Part shown: positions 34,364 to 43,042 of the stretch, piece by piece
Layout: the number at the start of each line of letters is the position of its first letter
Numbering within the stretch: the first letter of the stretch is position 1
Assembly (NCBI RefSeq): GCF_001969365.1
Contig: NZ_CP019312.1
Coordinates: 558,001 to 622,000 of the forward strand
Length of the DNA stretch: 64,000 bases
DNA from: Tateyamaria omphalii
Lineage (GTDB): Bacteria; Pseudomonadota; Alphaproteobacteria; Rhodobacterales; Rhodobacteraceae
Direction: 5' to 3'
Translations under genes and position numbers: made by a program
Notes under the pieces: model-generated
What the model saw: only the letters and a program-made list of their open reading frames with translations
The model's database searches: none
What the model was told of the DNA's origin: nothing

Positions 34364-35518
34364 CTACCGGAACATCGGTGGTCGTGCATCCAGCCATTTG
34401 CCGTCCTGTTTGCCGCTGTCTGCCACTGCAAACACGGCGGCCATCGACCGCAATCCATCTTCGGCCCGTGGATACAGGTTCGCCGCCGGGTCCATCAGCC
34501 GCCCTTCCTTGCGCGCCCGGATCGCTTCGGCGAGGTCGGTGTAGATGTTGGCGAAGGCCAGCGGCATCCCTTCGGCATGGCCGATGGTGACGCGGGTGGT
34601 GCGGTCGGCCTCGGGCGAGAGGTTCGCCTCGCCCCGTTCGATGATTTGCAGCCGTTCGTTCAGGGGCATGTAGTGCAGTTGGTTGGGCTGTTCCTGTGAC
34701 CAGCGCAGGCCGCCGGTTTCGCCAAAGACCTGGAGGGTGAGCCCGTGTTGCCGCCCGATGGCGACGGACGAGGTCCAGAGCCGCCCGACCGCGCCGCCAT
34801 CCATGCGGAAGTTGACCATGGCGTCATCCTCGAGCGTGCGCACGTCGATGCAGGAGACGGTGTCGGCGCTGAGTTTTTCGACCTCTTGGCCCGTCACGAA
34901 GGACGCCATGTGCAGCGCGTGGATGCCGCAATCGGCAAATTGCGCGGACACGCCCGCCTGCGCCGGGTCGTAGCGCCAGCGGACGCGGGGGTTGTCGGCA
35001 TCCGTCGCATCCGCGTGGTGGCCGTGGGCAAATTCCGCCACCACCAGCCGCACCTTGCCGATGTCGCCGCGTGCCACCATGGCCCGCATGTGCCGCACCA
35101 GCGAATAGCCGGTGTAGCCGTAGTTCACGGCGCAGATGTTGCCCGTCTTCTGGGCGATCTCGACGATTTCCTGCCCTTCCTCGACTGTCATGGTCATGGG
35201 TTTTTCGCAGAGCACGTGAAAGCCCCCTTCGAGGAAGGCTTTGGTGATCTCAAAATGTGTGGCGTTGGGGGTGGCGACGGTGACGAGGTCGACCTTGTCG
35301 GCGCGCTTGGCCTCGGCCTGCAGCATGTCCTGCCACGACCCGTAAGCGCGGTCGCCAAGCCCGAGGCGCTGGCCATAGTCGCGGCCCGCGTCGGGGCGGT
35401 GGTCGAGCGCGCCTGCGGTGAAGTCAAAGAGCCCGTCGAGCCCGGCGCCCAGGCGGTGGGCGGGGCCGATTTGGGATCCTTCGCCGCCGCCGATCATGCC
35501 CCATTGGAGTTTTGTCAT
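34364..35518 (-). CDS. Gfo/Idh/MocA oxidoreductase in the inositol cluster (1)
   Basis: A 384-residue NAD(P)-dependent oxidoreductase: Rossmann MIGGGEGSQIGPAHR (~8-22) and catalytic lysine in CEKPMT (~104-109), followed by the C-terminal sheet domain. It is last of the three minus-strand genes read away from the divergent promoter at 37.5 kb. Likely substrates are inositol stereoisomers or inosose, by context. It starts 3 bases after the frame-corrected stop of the upstream gene. Confidence 0.82.
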   Translation of the reverse strand: MTKLQWGMIGGGEGSQIGPAHRLGAGLDGLFDFTAGALDHRPDAGRDYGQRLGLGDRAYGSWQDMLQAEAKRADKVDLVTVATPNATHFEITKAFLEGGFHVLCEKPMTMTVEEGQEIVEIAQKTGNICAVNYGYTGYSLVRHMRAMVARGDIGKVRLVVAEFAHGHHADATDADNPRVRWRYDPAQAGVSAQFADCGIHALHMASFVTGQEVEKLSADTVSCIDVRTLEDDAMVNFRMDGGAVGRLWTSSVAIGRQHGLTLQVFGETGGLRWSQEQPNQLHYMPLNERLQIIERGEANLSPEADRTTRVTIGHAEGMPLAFANIYTDLAEAIRARKEGRLMDPAANLYPRAEDGLRSMAAVFAVADSGKQDGKWLDARPPMFR

Positions 35519-36417
35519 GGCTTACGCTCCCTCAAAGCCGATGGATTGCAGGTAGGCGCGGTTGAGTTTCGCGTCGTCGATGGGGAGGTGTCGCCTGCGG
35601 GGTCGCAGTCCTGTTCGACCGTGCACCAGCCGTCGAAACTGTTGTCCAGCAGGACCTGGCGGACGGCGGGGAAGTCGACATCGCCGTCGCCCAGATTGCA
35701 AAAGATGCCCTGCGCGCAGGCGTCGTAGAAGCCGGTGCGGTTGGCGATCACGTCCGCCTTCACCTTTGGGTTGATGTCCTTGAAGTGCATGTAGCTGATG
35801 CGGCCGATGTGTTTGCGCATGAAGGCGACGGGGTCGAAGCCCGCGTAGGAGTGGTGGCCGGTGTCGAAGCAGATTTTGAGGATTGTGTCGTCGATGTCGC
35901 CCAGGAGCCGTTCAAGCTCCGGCTCGAAGTCGATGAAGCCTGCGGCGTGGGCGTGGATGCCGACGGTGAGGCCGTAGTCTTCGGTGCCCATTTTCGCCAC
36001 CGTTGCGATGCGGTCGCGGAAGGCGGTCCATTCGGCGGTGTCCATCTGTTCGGCTTCTGACGCGCGGCCTGCGGTGGGGGCGCGGCGTGGCGAGATCGAG
36101 TCGATGAGGACGAGGTGGTTTGCGCCATGGGCCTTGAGCGCCTTGCAGGTCCGTACGGCGCCGTCCATCACGTCGTCCCATGCGTCTGGGTCGTGGAAGG
36201 GGCGGAAGACGACGCCGCCCACCAGTTCCTGTCCGAACTCTTCCAGCGCGTCGCCCAAGCGTGCGGGGTCTTCTGGCATGAAGCCCACGGGGCCCAGTTC
36301 GATGCCGGTGTAGCCTGCATCCGCGTTTTCCTGCAGCACCTTGCGCCAGGCGGGGTTGCGCGGGTCGTCCGCGAATTCCACGCCCCAGGAACAGGGGGCA
36401 TTGCCGATCTTGATCAT
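35515..36417 (-). CDS. TIM-barrel sugar isomerase/inosose dehydratase-like protein with frameshifted C-terminus
   Basis: As read, 300 residues of an AP-endonuclease-2/IolE-IolH-IolI-type barrel: SWGVEFADDP, YTGIELGPVGFMPEDP, CFDTGHHSY and MHFKDINPK metal-site strands. It is the only candidate for the inosose dehydratase step in this cluster. The last ~20 residues (SPSTTRNST...) look wrong. Adding one base at the GGGG run 35582-35585 restores SPIDDAKLNRAYLQSIGFEG and a stop at 35522, just before the next gene's start. This is a recent frameshift or a sequencing error. Most of the barrel is intact. Confidence 0.75.
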   Translation of the reverse strand: MIKIGNAPCSWGVEFADDPRNPAWRKVLQENADAGYTGIELGPVGFMPEDPARLGDALEEFGQELVGGVVFRPFHDPDAWDDVMDGAVRTCKALKAHGANHLVLIDSISPRRAPTAGRASEAEQMDTAEWTAFRDRIATVAKMGTEDYGLTVGIHAHAAGFIDFEPELERLLGDIDDTILKICFDTGHHSYAGFDPVAFMRKHIGRISYMHFKDINPKVKADVIANRTGFYDACAQGIFCNLGDGDVDFPAVRQVLLDNSFDGWCTVEQDCDPAGDTSPSTTRNSTAPTCNPSALRERKP

Positions 36418-36429
36418 GTGTTTGCCTCT

Positions 36430-37533
36430 TTAGAAATCTGCGATGTTGACCCATGTCTCGGACCGAGACGATGCGAGGGCCGCAGCCACAACTTGGTTGA
36501 CGCGCAAGCCTTCCTCGAACGTCGGCCACACCGGATCGCCTGTGTGGATGGCGGTCAGAAAGTCCTTTGCCTCGATGATGATCTGGTCCTGGTAGCCGGT
36601 GCCGTGGCCCGGCCCCTGGCAGAAGGGCAGGTAGTCGGGGTGGGCCGGACCGGTCAGGATCTTGCGAAAGCCGCGTTCGGCCTCGGGCCCCTCGGCGGTG
36701 TAGAGCCAGAGGGTATTCTGGTCCTCGCCGTCGAAGCGGATCGCGCCCCCGGTTCCATAGATGTCATAGGCATAGCCCATCTTGCGCCCTGTCGCGACGC
36801 GGCTGATGAAGAGGCTGCCGTTGATGCCGGAGGCGAAGCGCAGCGTGAGGTAGGCCTGGTCGTCGTTGGTGACTTCGACCCCGCCGCGCATAGGGTGGAC
36901 GGTTTCGACACGGGCAAAGAGTGCCTCGATCGGGCCCATGAGGGCTTGCGCGCAGTTGATTGGGTGGGGGGCGAGATCGCCCATGCAGCCGTTGGCGTCG
37001 CCCTGGGCGCGCCATGTGCCGGGGTCGTTTGGGTCGGCGAAGAAATCCTCGGTCATCTCGCCCCGGAACGATGTGACCTGCCCGATGCGGCCGTCGGCCA
37101 CCAGCTTGCGGGCGTATTGGGTGGCGGGGGTCTTGGCGTAGTTAAAGCCGACCATATTGGCCACGCCTGCCGCCTTGGCTGCCGCCACCATCTCGCGTGC
37201 GTGGTCGGGGGTTTCGGCAAGGGGCTTTTCGCACAGCACGGGCTTGCCTGCAGCAAAGGCCGCAAGTGCGATATCGCGGTGGGTGTCCTGGGGGGAGGCG
37301 ATGACGATGGCCTCGACCCTTGGATCGTCAACCAGCACGCGCCAATCGTCTGTGGCACGGGCAAAACCATAGGTGGCGCGGTAGCGTTCTGCCGACGCCT
37401 GAGAGGTCGCGCAGACCATTTCGAGCCGCGGGCGCAGGGCCGTGTCGAACACGGCGGCCACGGCGCCAAACGCAACCGCATGGGCCTTGCCCATATAGCC
37501 GCCGCCGACGATGCCTATGCCGATTTCGGCCAT
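36430..37533 (-). CDS. Gfo/Idh/MocA oxidoreductase in the inositol cluster (2)
   Basis: A 367-residue oxidoreductase: Rossmann IGIVGGGYMGKAHA (~4-17), catalytic lysine in CEKPLAE (~95). Start 37533 is preferred to the frame opening at 37587 because GGGAGGAG lies 6 bases upstream and the Rossmann motif begins at once. It is first in the minus-strand operon, 24 bases from the operator palindrome. It may interconvert inositol isomers via the keto form (IolG/IolW/IolX-like); the specificity is unknown. Confidence 0.83.
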   Translation of the reverse strand: MAEIGIGIVGGGYMGKAHAVAFGAVAAVFDTALRPRLEMVCATSQASAERYRATYGFARATDDWRVLVDDPRVEAIVIASPQDTHRDIALAAFAAGKPVLCEKPLAETPDHAREMVAAAKAAGVANMVGFNYAKTPATQYARKLVADGRIGQVTSFRGEMTEDFFADPNDPGTWRAQGDANGCMGDLAPHPINCAQALMGPIEALFARVETVHPMRGGVEVTNDDQAYLTLRFASGINGSLFISRVATGRKMGYAYDIYGTGGAIRFDGEDQNTLWLYTAEGPEAERGFRKILTGPAHPDYLPFCQGPGHGTGYQDQIIIEAKDFLTAIHTGDPVWPTFEEGLRVNQVVAAALASSRSETWVNIADF

Positions 37534-37556
37534 TCGGGCTCCTCCCCAAAAAGTAT

Positions 37557-37572
37557 TTGCAACCGGTTGCAA
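37557..37572. promoter_or_regulatory. Palindrome TTGCAACCGGTTGCAA in the divergent inositol promoter
   Basis: A perfect 16-bp palindrome in the 118-bp gap between the divergent oxidoreductase gene (start 37533) and iolD (start 37652). Its inner 14 bases are identical to the palindrome at 24830-24843 before the inositol importer, so one regulator probably controls both. Confidence 0.78.
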
Positions 37573-37651
37573 TACCGGTATCGTCATACAGGCGGACGGG
37601 TCAATACAGAATCGTCACACCAGCATATCGCGCAAGCCACGGGAGGATTGA

Positions 37652-39520
37652 ATGGCGGGCAGCGACACCGTGCGTCTGACGACGGCGCAGGCGATCATCC
37701 GCTATCTGGCGGCACAGTATATCGAGATTGACGGACAGGAATGGCGCCTGTGCGGCGGTGGTTTCGGCATCTTTGGCCATGGCAATGTGACCTGTCTGGG
37801 CGAGGCGCTGTATGATCATCGCGACGCGCTGCCGCTGTACCGAGGCCAGAACGAGCAGAGCATGGGGTTTGCCGCCGCCGCCTATGCCAAGACGTGGCTG
37901 CGCCAGCGGTTCATGTTCTGCACGGCGAGTGCGGGGCCGGGGACGGCGAACCTGCTGACGGCCTCGGCGCTGGCCCATGCAAACCGATTGCCGATGCTGA
38001 TGCTGTGCGGCGATACGTTCATCACTCGCCTGCCGGACCCTGTGCTGCAACAGCTTGAGCATTTTGGCGATCCGACTTTCGGCGTGAATGACGCGTTCAA
38101 ACCGGTGACGCGGTATTGGGACCGGATCACGCATCCCGCGCAGATCATCCAGTCCCTGCCCAACGCCATTGCGACGATGCTGGACCCTGCGGATTGCGGG
38201 CCTGCGTTTCTGGGTTTGCCGCAGGATGTGCAGGGCTGGGCCTACGACTATCCGCTTGAGATGTTTGAGAAAAAGCTGCACCGCATTCGGCGTCAGTTCC
38301 CGGATGCGGCTGAGGTTGCGGACGCTGCTGCCGCTTTGAAGGGGGCCAAGCGGCCCATGATCATCGCGGGCGGCGGGGTGCAATATTCCGGCGCGGTCGC
38401 GGAGTTGACCGGTTTTGCAGAGGCGACGGGCATCCCGGTGGTCGAGACCATCGCGGGCAGGGCTAATATGATCGACACCCATCCGCTGAATTGCGGACCC
38501 ATGGGCGTGACCGGATCGGACAGTGCAAATGCGATTGCCGAACAGGCGGACGTGATCCTGTCCGTCGGGTGCCGGTTGCAGGATTTCACGACCGGGTCGT
38601 GGACGGCCTTTGCCCAGGACGCGCAGATCATCGGGTTGAACGCCGGGCGGCATGATGCGGGCAAGCATCGGTCGTTGCCCGTTGTGGGTGATGCGAAGCT
38701 GGGGCTGGAGGCGCTGGATGCCGCCATGACGGGGTATACGGCACCGTCCGGGTGGACGGATTTTGCCAAGGGCGCGCGGGCCAAGTGGACGGCTTATGTG
38801 GCGGAGAATGTGGCGCATGGGAACCGGCCCAATTCCTATGCGCAGGCCATCGGTGTCGTGAATGCCACCTGTGATCCCCGCGACCGGGTTGTGGCGGCGG
38901 CGGGCGGTTTGCCTGCCGAGGTGACGGCCAACTGGCGCACGCTGGATATCGGGACGGTCGATGTGGAGTTCGGCTTTTCCTGCATGGGCTATGAGATTGC
39001 GGGCGCCTGGGGTGCGCGGATCGCGCAGGCCGAGCGTGAGCCGGATCAGGATGTGATCACCTTCTGCGGAGATGGATCGTATCTGTTGATGAACTCGGAT
39101 ATCTATTCGTCTGTTCTGTCACGGAAAAAGATGATTGTGCTGGTGTTGGACAATGGCGGTTTTGCCGTCATCAACAAGTTGCAGAACAACACCGGCAACG
39201 AAAGCTTCAACAACCTGCTGAGTGACGCGCCGACGATCCCGGAGGCATTCGCCGTCGATTTTGAGGCGCATGCGGCCAGCATGGGTGCTGCGGCGGAGAC
39301 GGTGGAGAACCCTGCCGCATTGGCGGAGGCGTTTGCGCGCGCGAAGGCGAGCGACAAGACATACGTGATCTGCATGAAGGTCGACGCGTTCGAGGGCTGG
39401 ACCGAGGGCGGACATGCCTGGTGGGAGGTCGGCACGCCGCATGTGACGGAAAATGCCAAGGTGGCCGAGGCCCATGCGGATTGGGAAGCGTCCCGCCCGA
39501 AACAGCGGAAGGGCGTCTGA
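37652..39520 (+). CDS. iolD: 3D-(3,5/4)-trihydroxycyclohexane-1,2-dione hydrolase
   Basis: A 622-residue thiamine-diphosphate enzyme that opens the ring of the diketo-inositol intermediate. The cofactor-activating Glu is E68 in RGQNEQSMGFAAAAYAK, and the ThDP/Mg motif is GDGSYLLMNSD (~471-481). Length and texture match IolD. It is first in the plus-strand operon next to the operator palindrome and overlaps the next gene by one base (TGATG). Confidence 0.92.
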   Translation: MAGSDTVRLTTAQAIIRYLAAQYIEIDGQEWRLCGGGFGIFGHGNVTCLGEALYDHRDALPLYRGQNEQSMGFAAAAYAKTWLRQRFMFCTASAGPGTANLLTASALAHANRLPMLMLCGDTFITRLPDPVLQQLEHFGDPTFGVNDAFKPVTRYWDRITHPAQIIQSLPNAIATMLDPADCGPAFLGLPQDVQGWAYDYPLEMFEKKLHRIRRQFPDAAEVADAAAALKGAKRPMIIAGGGVQYSGAVAELTGFAEATGIPVVETIAGRANMIDTHPLNCGPMGVTGSDSANAIAEQADVILSVGCRLQDFTTGSWTAFAQDAQIIGLNAGRHDAGKHRSLPVVGDAKLGLEALDAAMTGYTAPSGWTDFAKGARAKWTAYVAENVAHGNRPNSYAQAIGVVNATCDPRDRVVAAAGGLPAEVTANWRTLDIGTVDVEFGFSCMGYEIAGAWGARIAQAEREPDQDVITFCGDGSYLLMNSDIYSSVLSRKKMIVLVLDNGGFAVINKLQNNTGNESFNNLLSDAPTIPEAFAVDFEAHAASMGAAAETVENPAALAEAFARAKASDKTYVICMKVDAFEGWTEGGHAWWEVGTPHVTENAKVAEAHADWEASRPKQRKGV

Positions 39521-40365
39521 TGCGGACCTTTACCGCCGACACAGCCAATCCCGCCGCCATCTGCGACGAGATGCTGAACGGCCCCGGTGCGGTGCGCATC
39601 ACCGGCCTGTTTTCGGATGCCCAGATCGCTGATGCCCGCGCCCGCATCATGGCGCATTCGGATGGCGAGGGCGAAAAGGTCACGCATTTTCAGGGCGCTG
39701 CGGTCGAGGACGGTCGGGCGAACCTGCAGCGCCGGGTGTGGAACCTGCTGGCCAAGGGCGCGGTGTTTTCGGACATGGCAACGCATCCCGTCATCATGGC
39801 GGTGCTGCGTCGGTGGCTCGGGTCCGAATTCATCATGGGCTCCATCGCCGCGAACCGTCTGCTGCCCGGCGGGCCGGGACAGGAGCCGCATATCGACTTC
39901 CCGTACTGGGATTTTCATGCGCCCGAGACGCATCCCATGGGCTTGAATGCGTCTTTTCCGATGAACGCGCAGGTGACCGTAGCACTGGATCCGTTTACCG
40001 AAGAAAGCGGGGCGACCGCGTTCTTGCCGGGTTCGCAAAAGGACATGCGATATCCGACGGCAGAGGATCACGATCATTTCTATGCCAACTGTGCCCGGAT
40101 GACGGGTGCGCCGGGGGATACGGTGATTTTCTTTGGTGCGGCGTGGCATTGTGCGATGCCGAATGGCGCGGATCACGACCGCAACGCGGTGCTGATCAAC
40201 TACATCCCGAAATTTGTGAAGCCGCTGGAGGACATGCCCGGTGCGCTGCCGCAGGCGTTTCTGGACGCGGCGAGCCCGGAGATGCGCCAGCTTTTGGGCT
40301 TTGACTACAAGTATCCGGAGATCCTGGATCAGGCAGACGCCGTGAATGCCGAGGGCATCACGTGA
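39520..40365 (+). CDS. Phytanoyl-CoA dioxygenase (PhyH) family Fe(II)/2-oxoglutarate oxygenase in the iol operon
   Basis: A 281-residue PhyH-fold oxygenase. The iron triad is H124 and D126 in EPHIDFPYW and H210 in AWHCAMPNG; R221 (DHDRNAVLINY) is placed to bind 2-oxoglutarate. ATG 39520 overlaps the iolD stop (TGATG) and its own stop overlaps the iolC start (GTGA), so it is coupled within the operon. No such enzyme belongs to the standard inositol pathway. Oxidation or O-demethylation of an inositol derivative is a reasonable guess. Confidence 0.85.
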   Translation: MRTFTADTANPAAICDEMLNGPGAVRITGLFSDAQIADARARIMAHSDGEGEKVTHFQGAAVEDGRANLQRRVWNLLAKGAVFSDMATHPVIMAVLRRWLGSEFIMGSIAANRLLPGGPGQEPHIDFPYWDFHAPETHPMGLNASFPMNAQVTVALDPFTEESGATAFLPGSQKDMRYPTAEDHDHFYANCARMTGAPGDTVIFFGAAWHCAMPNGADHDRNAVLINYIPKFVKPLEDMPGALPQAFLDAASPEMRQLLGFDYKYPEILDQADAVNAEGIT

Positions 40366-41342
40366 GCGCGCTTTTGGACGGGATCAGGGCCAATGACTTT
40401 GTCATCGTGGGCCGGGCGGGGATTGATTTCTTTACCGATGTGGGCGTGCGGGCCGAGGATGCGGAGCGGCTGACGGTGGACCTTGGCGGATCAGCGGCCA
40501 ATATCGGGGCAGGCATCTGCAAACTGGGTGGCAGGGCCGCACTTGTCACCTCTGTCAGCGACGACTCGGTCGGCAGCTACTGCATCAACCGCCTTCAGCA
40601 CTACGGCGTAGACACCACTCACGTGAACAAGGTTGGCGGCGAACACCGCAACTCGCTGGCCTTCTACGAAAGTGTGCTCGAAGGGCACCGGAACGTCATC
40701 TACCGCAACGGGGCGGCTGATTTTCAGATGAGCGTCGCGGATGTGGAGGCGGTGGATTACGCCAAGTATGGCGCTCTGATCACCGCGGGTACGGTCTTTG
40801 CTGCCGAGCCGTCGCGCAGTGCCACGTTCCGGGCGTTTGACTTGGCCAAAGCCGCCGGTTTGCCCATCATCTTTGACGTCGATTACCGCCCCTATTCCTG
40901 GCCGTCGCCAGAGGTGGCCGCCGATGTGCTGAGCCGCGCGGCGGAGGCATCCGACATGATCGTCGGCAATGACGAAGAGTTCGGATTTATGGCCGGGGAC
41001 ATGGACAAGGGGCAGGCCAAGGCCCGTGCGTTGTCCGAGGCCGCCGCCGAAATTGTCATCTACAAGATGGGTGAGAAGGGCGCTGTGACCTATGCCGGTG
41101 GCAAGGAGATTGCGACCGGCATTTACCCTGTCACCGCCGTGAAACCCAACGGGGCCGGGGACGCGTTCATGGCGGGGCTGATGACCGGGCTGGCCGACGG
41201 GCGTGACCTGAAAACGGCGATCCTGCGCGGGTCGGCCTGCGCGTCCATCACCGTCTCGCAACCGGGCTGCGCGCCTGCGATGCCAACCCCCGACCTGCTG
41301 GATGATTTCCTGACCACCCATCCCGGTCCGACAACCCCATAA
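40362..41342 (+). CDS. iolC: 5-dehydro-2-deoxygluconokinase
   Basis: A 326-residue PfkB-family kinase, GTG start overlapping the dioxygenase stop. DLGGSAANIGAGICKLGG (~36-53) is the substrate-side motif, and KPNGAGDAFMAG (~260-271) holds the catalytic Asp and anion hole. It phosphorylates 2-deoxy-5-keto-gluconate. Some IolC proteins in Proteobacteria are fused to a DUF2090 domain (~640 residues); this one is the short form, with a separate aldolase gene downstream. Confidence 0.9.
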   Translation: MSALLDGIRANDFVIVGRAGIDFFTDVGVRAEDAERLTVDLGGSAANIGAGICKLGGRAALVTSVSDDSVGSYCINRLQHYGVDTTHVNKVGGEHRNSLAFYESVLEGHRNVIYRNGAADFQMSVADVEAVDYAKYGALITAGTVFAAEPSRSATFRAFDLAKAAGLPIIFDVDYRPYSWPSPEVAADVLSRAAEASDMIVGNDEEFGFMAGDMDKGQAKARALSEAAAEIVIYKMGEKGAVTYAGGKEIATGIYPVTAVKPNGAGDAFMAGLMTGLADGRDLKTAILRGSACASITVSQPGCAPAMPTPDLLDDFLTTHPGPTTP

Positions 41343-41357
41343 GAAGGAGGCAAGCCG

Positions 41358-42212
41358 ATGCACATCGCGCCTTACGACAACCAGAACAAGCCGATCGTGG
41401 ATGTGGAGGATGCCACCGTCCCGCTGAATTACTTCAACATCGTGAAGCTGAAGAAGGGCGAGGCGTTTGAATATGCGGTGCCGGGGTATGAGACCTGCAT
41501 CGTGCCTGCGACTGGCACCGTCGATGTGGATGTCGAGGGGTTCAAGGCGGACGGCCTTGGCGGGCGCGGTGTGGATGTGTGGGATGGCGAGCCGGAGGGC
41601 GTCTATGTGCCTACGGCTGCGAAGGCCGAGATGGTGTGCGTGTCGGATGAGGCCGAGGTGTTCGTGGCGGGTGCGCGCCATGACAAGGTGCTGGAGGCCT
41701 TCGCCGTGCGCAATGACGAGCTGGATCTGGTGCAATACGGGTCGGACGACACCAAGACCCATCGCAAGATCAAGCACATCCTGGGCACCAAGTACCACGA
41801 CAAGGTGGGCCGCCTGCTGGTGTCGGAGCTGTTCACCGTCGGGCAGGGCGGCTGGTCCGGCTTTCCCAGCCACAAGCATGACACCGACCGGTCCGAAGCC
41901 GGCGAGGTCATCGAGACGCGGCATGACGAGACCTACAATTTCCGCTTCCGGCCCAAGCATGGCTCGGGCGTGCAGATGTTGCAGCGTGCCGAAGGTCAGG
42001 CGGGGGATGCCTATCACATCGTGGATGGGTCGACGATCTGCCTCGACAACGGCTATCATCCCTGCGCGGTGCTGCCGGGATACGAGATGTATTACTTCAC
42101 CATCCTTGGTGGGCTGAGCCAGCGCAGTCTGGTGCAGTATTTCCAGCCCACCCATGCCTATCAGATCGAGACGATACCGGGCATCAAGGACATGATCGCG
42201 AAGTTCAAATGA
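41358..42212 (+). CDS. iolB: 5-deoxy-glucuronate isomerase
   Basis: A 284-residue bicupin of the IolB/KduI family. Metal ligands are suggested by FPSHKHD (~173-179), RHDETYNFRF (~195) and the GYHPC strand (~235-239). It converts 5-deoxy-glucuronate to 2-deoxy-5-keto-gluconate. AGAAGGAGG precedes the ATG, and its stop overlaps the aldolase start by 4 bases. Confidence 0.9.
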   Translation: MHIAPYDNQNKPIVDVEDATVPLNYFNIVKLKKGEAFEYAVPGYETCIVPATGTVDVDVEGFKADGLGGRGVDVWDGEPEGVYVPTAAKAEMVCVSDEAEVFVAGARHDKVLEAFAVRNDELDLVQYGSDDTKTHRKIKHILGTKYHDKVGRLLVSELFTVGQGGWSGFPSHKHDTDRSEAGEVIETRHDETYNFRFRPKHGSGVQMLQRAEGQAGDAYHIVDGSTICLDNGYHPCAVLPGYEMYYFTILGGLSQRSLVQYFQPTHAYQIETIPGIKDMIAKFK

Positions 42213-43042
42213 CCCTTGCGACGCTGGCAGAGGTGCTGGGCCCGGCCAAGGCCGAAGGCCACGCCGTGGCCGGTCTGGTCACGCTGGGCTGGGAAGACAT
42301 GCGCGCCTATGTGGCGGCGGCTGAGGCCGAGGGCTGTCCCGTGATCCTGCAGGCAGGGCCGTCGTGTCGGACGCACACGCCGCTGCCGGTTTTGGGCAAG
42401 ATGTTCCGCCATCTGGCGGAAGGGGCAAGCGTGCCGGTCGTGGCGCATCTGGATCACGGCTACACCTTTGAAGAGTGCAAGGAGGCGTTGGAGAGCGGTT
42501 TCACTTCGCTCATGTTCGACGGCTCGCGCTTGCCCTTGGCCGAGAACATTGCGCAGACAAGGGCCATTGTTGAGATGGCGCATGGCGCTGGCATCTCCTG
42601 CGAGGGCGAGATCGGGTTCGTGGGCTATGACAATGGGGAAGAGTCGGCGGGCACTGATCCTAAAGAAGCGGCGCAGTTTGCTGCCGAGACCGGGGTGGAC
42701 GCGATGGCGATATCGGTCGGGAATGTGCATTTGCAGACGGACCAGTCAGGGGGCCTTGATGAGGACCGGATCGCGGCTATTCAGGCCGTCACGGACGTGC
42801 CGCTGGTCATCCATGGCGGGTCGGGCGTGCCCGCGGACCAGCGGCGCAGGCTGGCGACGGGCACCAACATCTGCAAGTTCAACATCGGGACGGAGCTACG
42901 GCAGGCCTTTGGCCATGCGCTGCGTGATGCGGTGAACAGTGACCCGGACCGCTTTGACCGGGTGCAGATTCTGAAGGACACGCATGAGCCGTTGGTTGCG
43001 GCGACGCGGACCGTCCTGCGGACAATGAGAGTACATACATGA
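42209..43042 (+). CDS. iolJ: Class II aldolase, 6-phospho-5-dehydro-2-deoxy-gluconate aldolase-like
   Basis: A 277-residue zinc aldolase of the fructose-bisphosphate/IolJ type: AHLDHGYTFE (~78-87), the VGNVHLQ His region (~170) and HGGSGVP (~197-203), NIGTELRQAF (~221). The cluster context points to cleavage of the IolC product to malonate semialdehyde and dihydroxyacetone phosphate. It overlaps iolB and iolG by 4 bases each. Confidence 0.85.
   Translation: MTLATLAEVLGPAKAEGHAVAGLVTLGWEDMRAYVAAAEAEGCPVILQAGPSCRTHTPLPVLGKMFRHLAEGASVPVVAHLDHGYTFEECKEALESGFTSLMFDGSRLPLAENIAQTRAIVEMAHGAGISCEGEIGFVGYDNGEESAGTDPKEAAQFAAETGVDAMAISVGNVHLQTDQSGGLDEDRIAAIQAVTDVPLVIHGGSGVPADQRRRLATGTNICKFNIGTELRQAFGHALRDAVNSDPDRFDRVQILKDTHEPLVAATRTVLRTMRVHT

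Noticed and set aside
36115..37731. 538-codon plus-strand open frame opposite the iol oxidoreductase genes
   Set aside because: It runs antisense through clear Gfo/Idh genes and the operator; no motif found.
40491..42155. Long minus-strand open frame opposite iolC and iolB
   Set aside because: A mirror of high-GC genes; composition is unnatural (His, Gly, Arg) and both plus-strand genes are certain.
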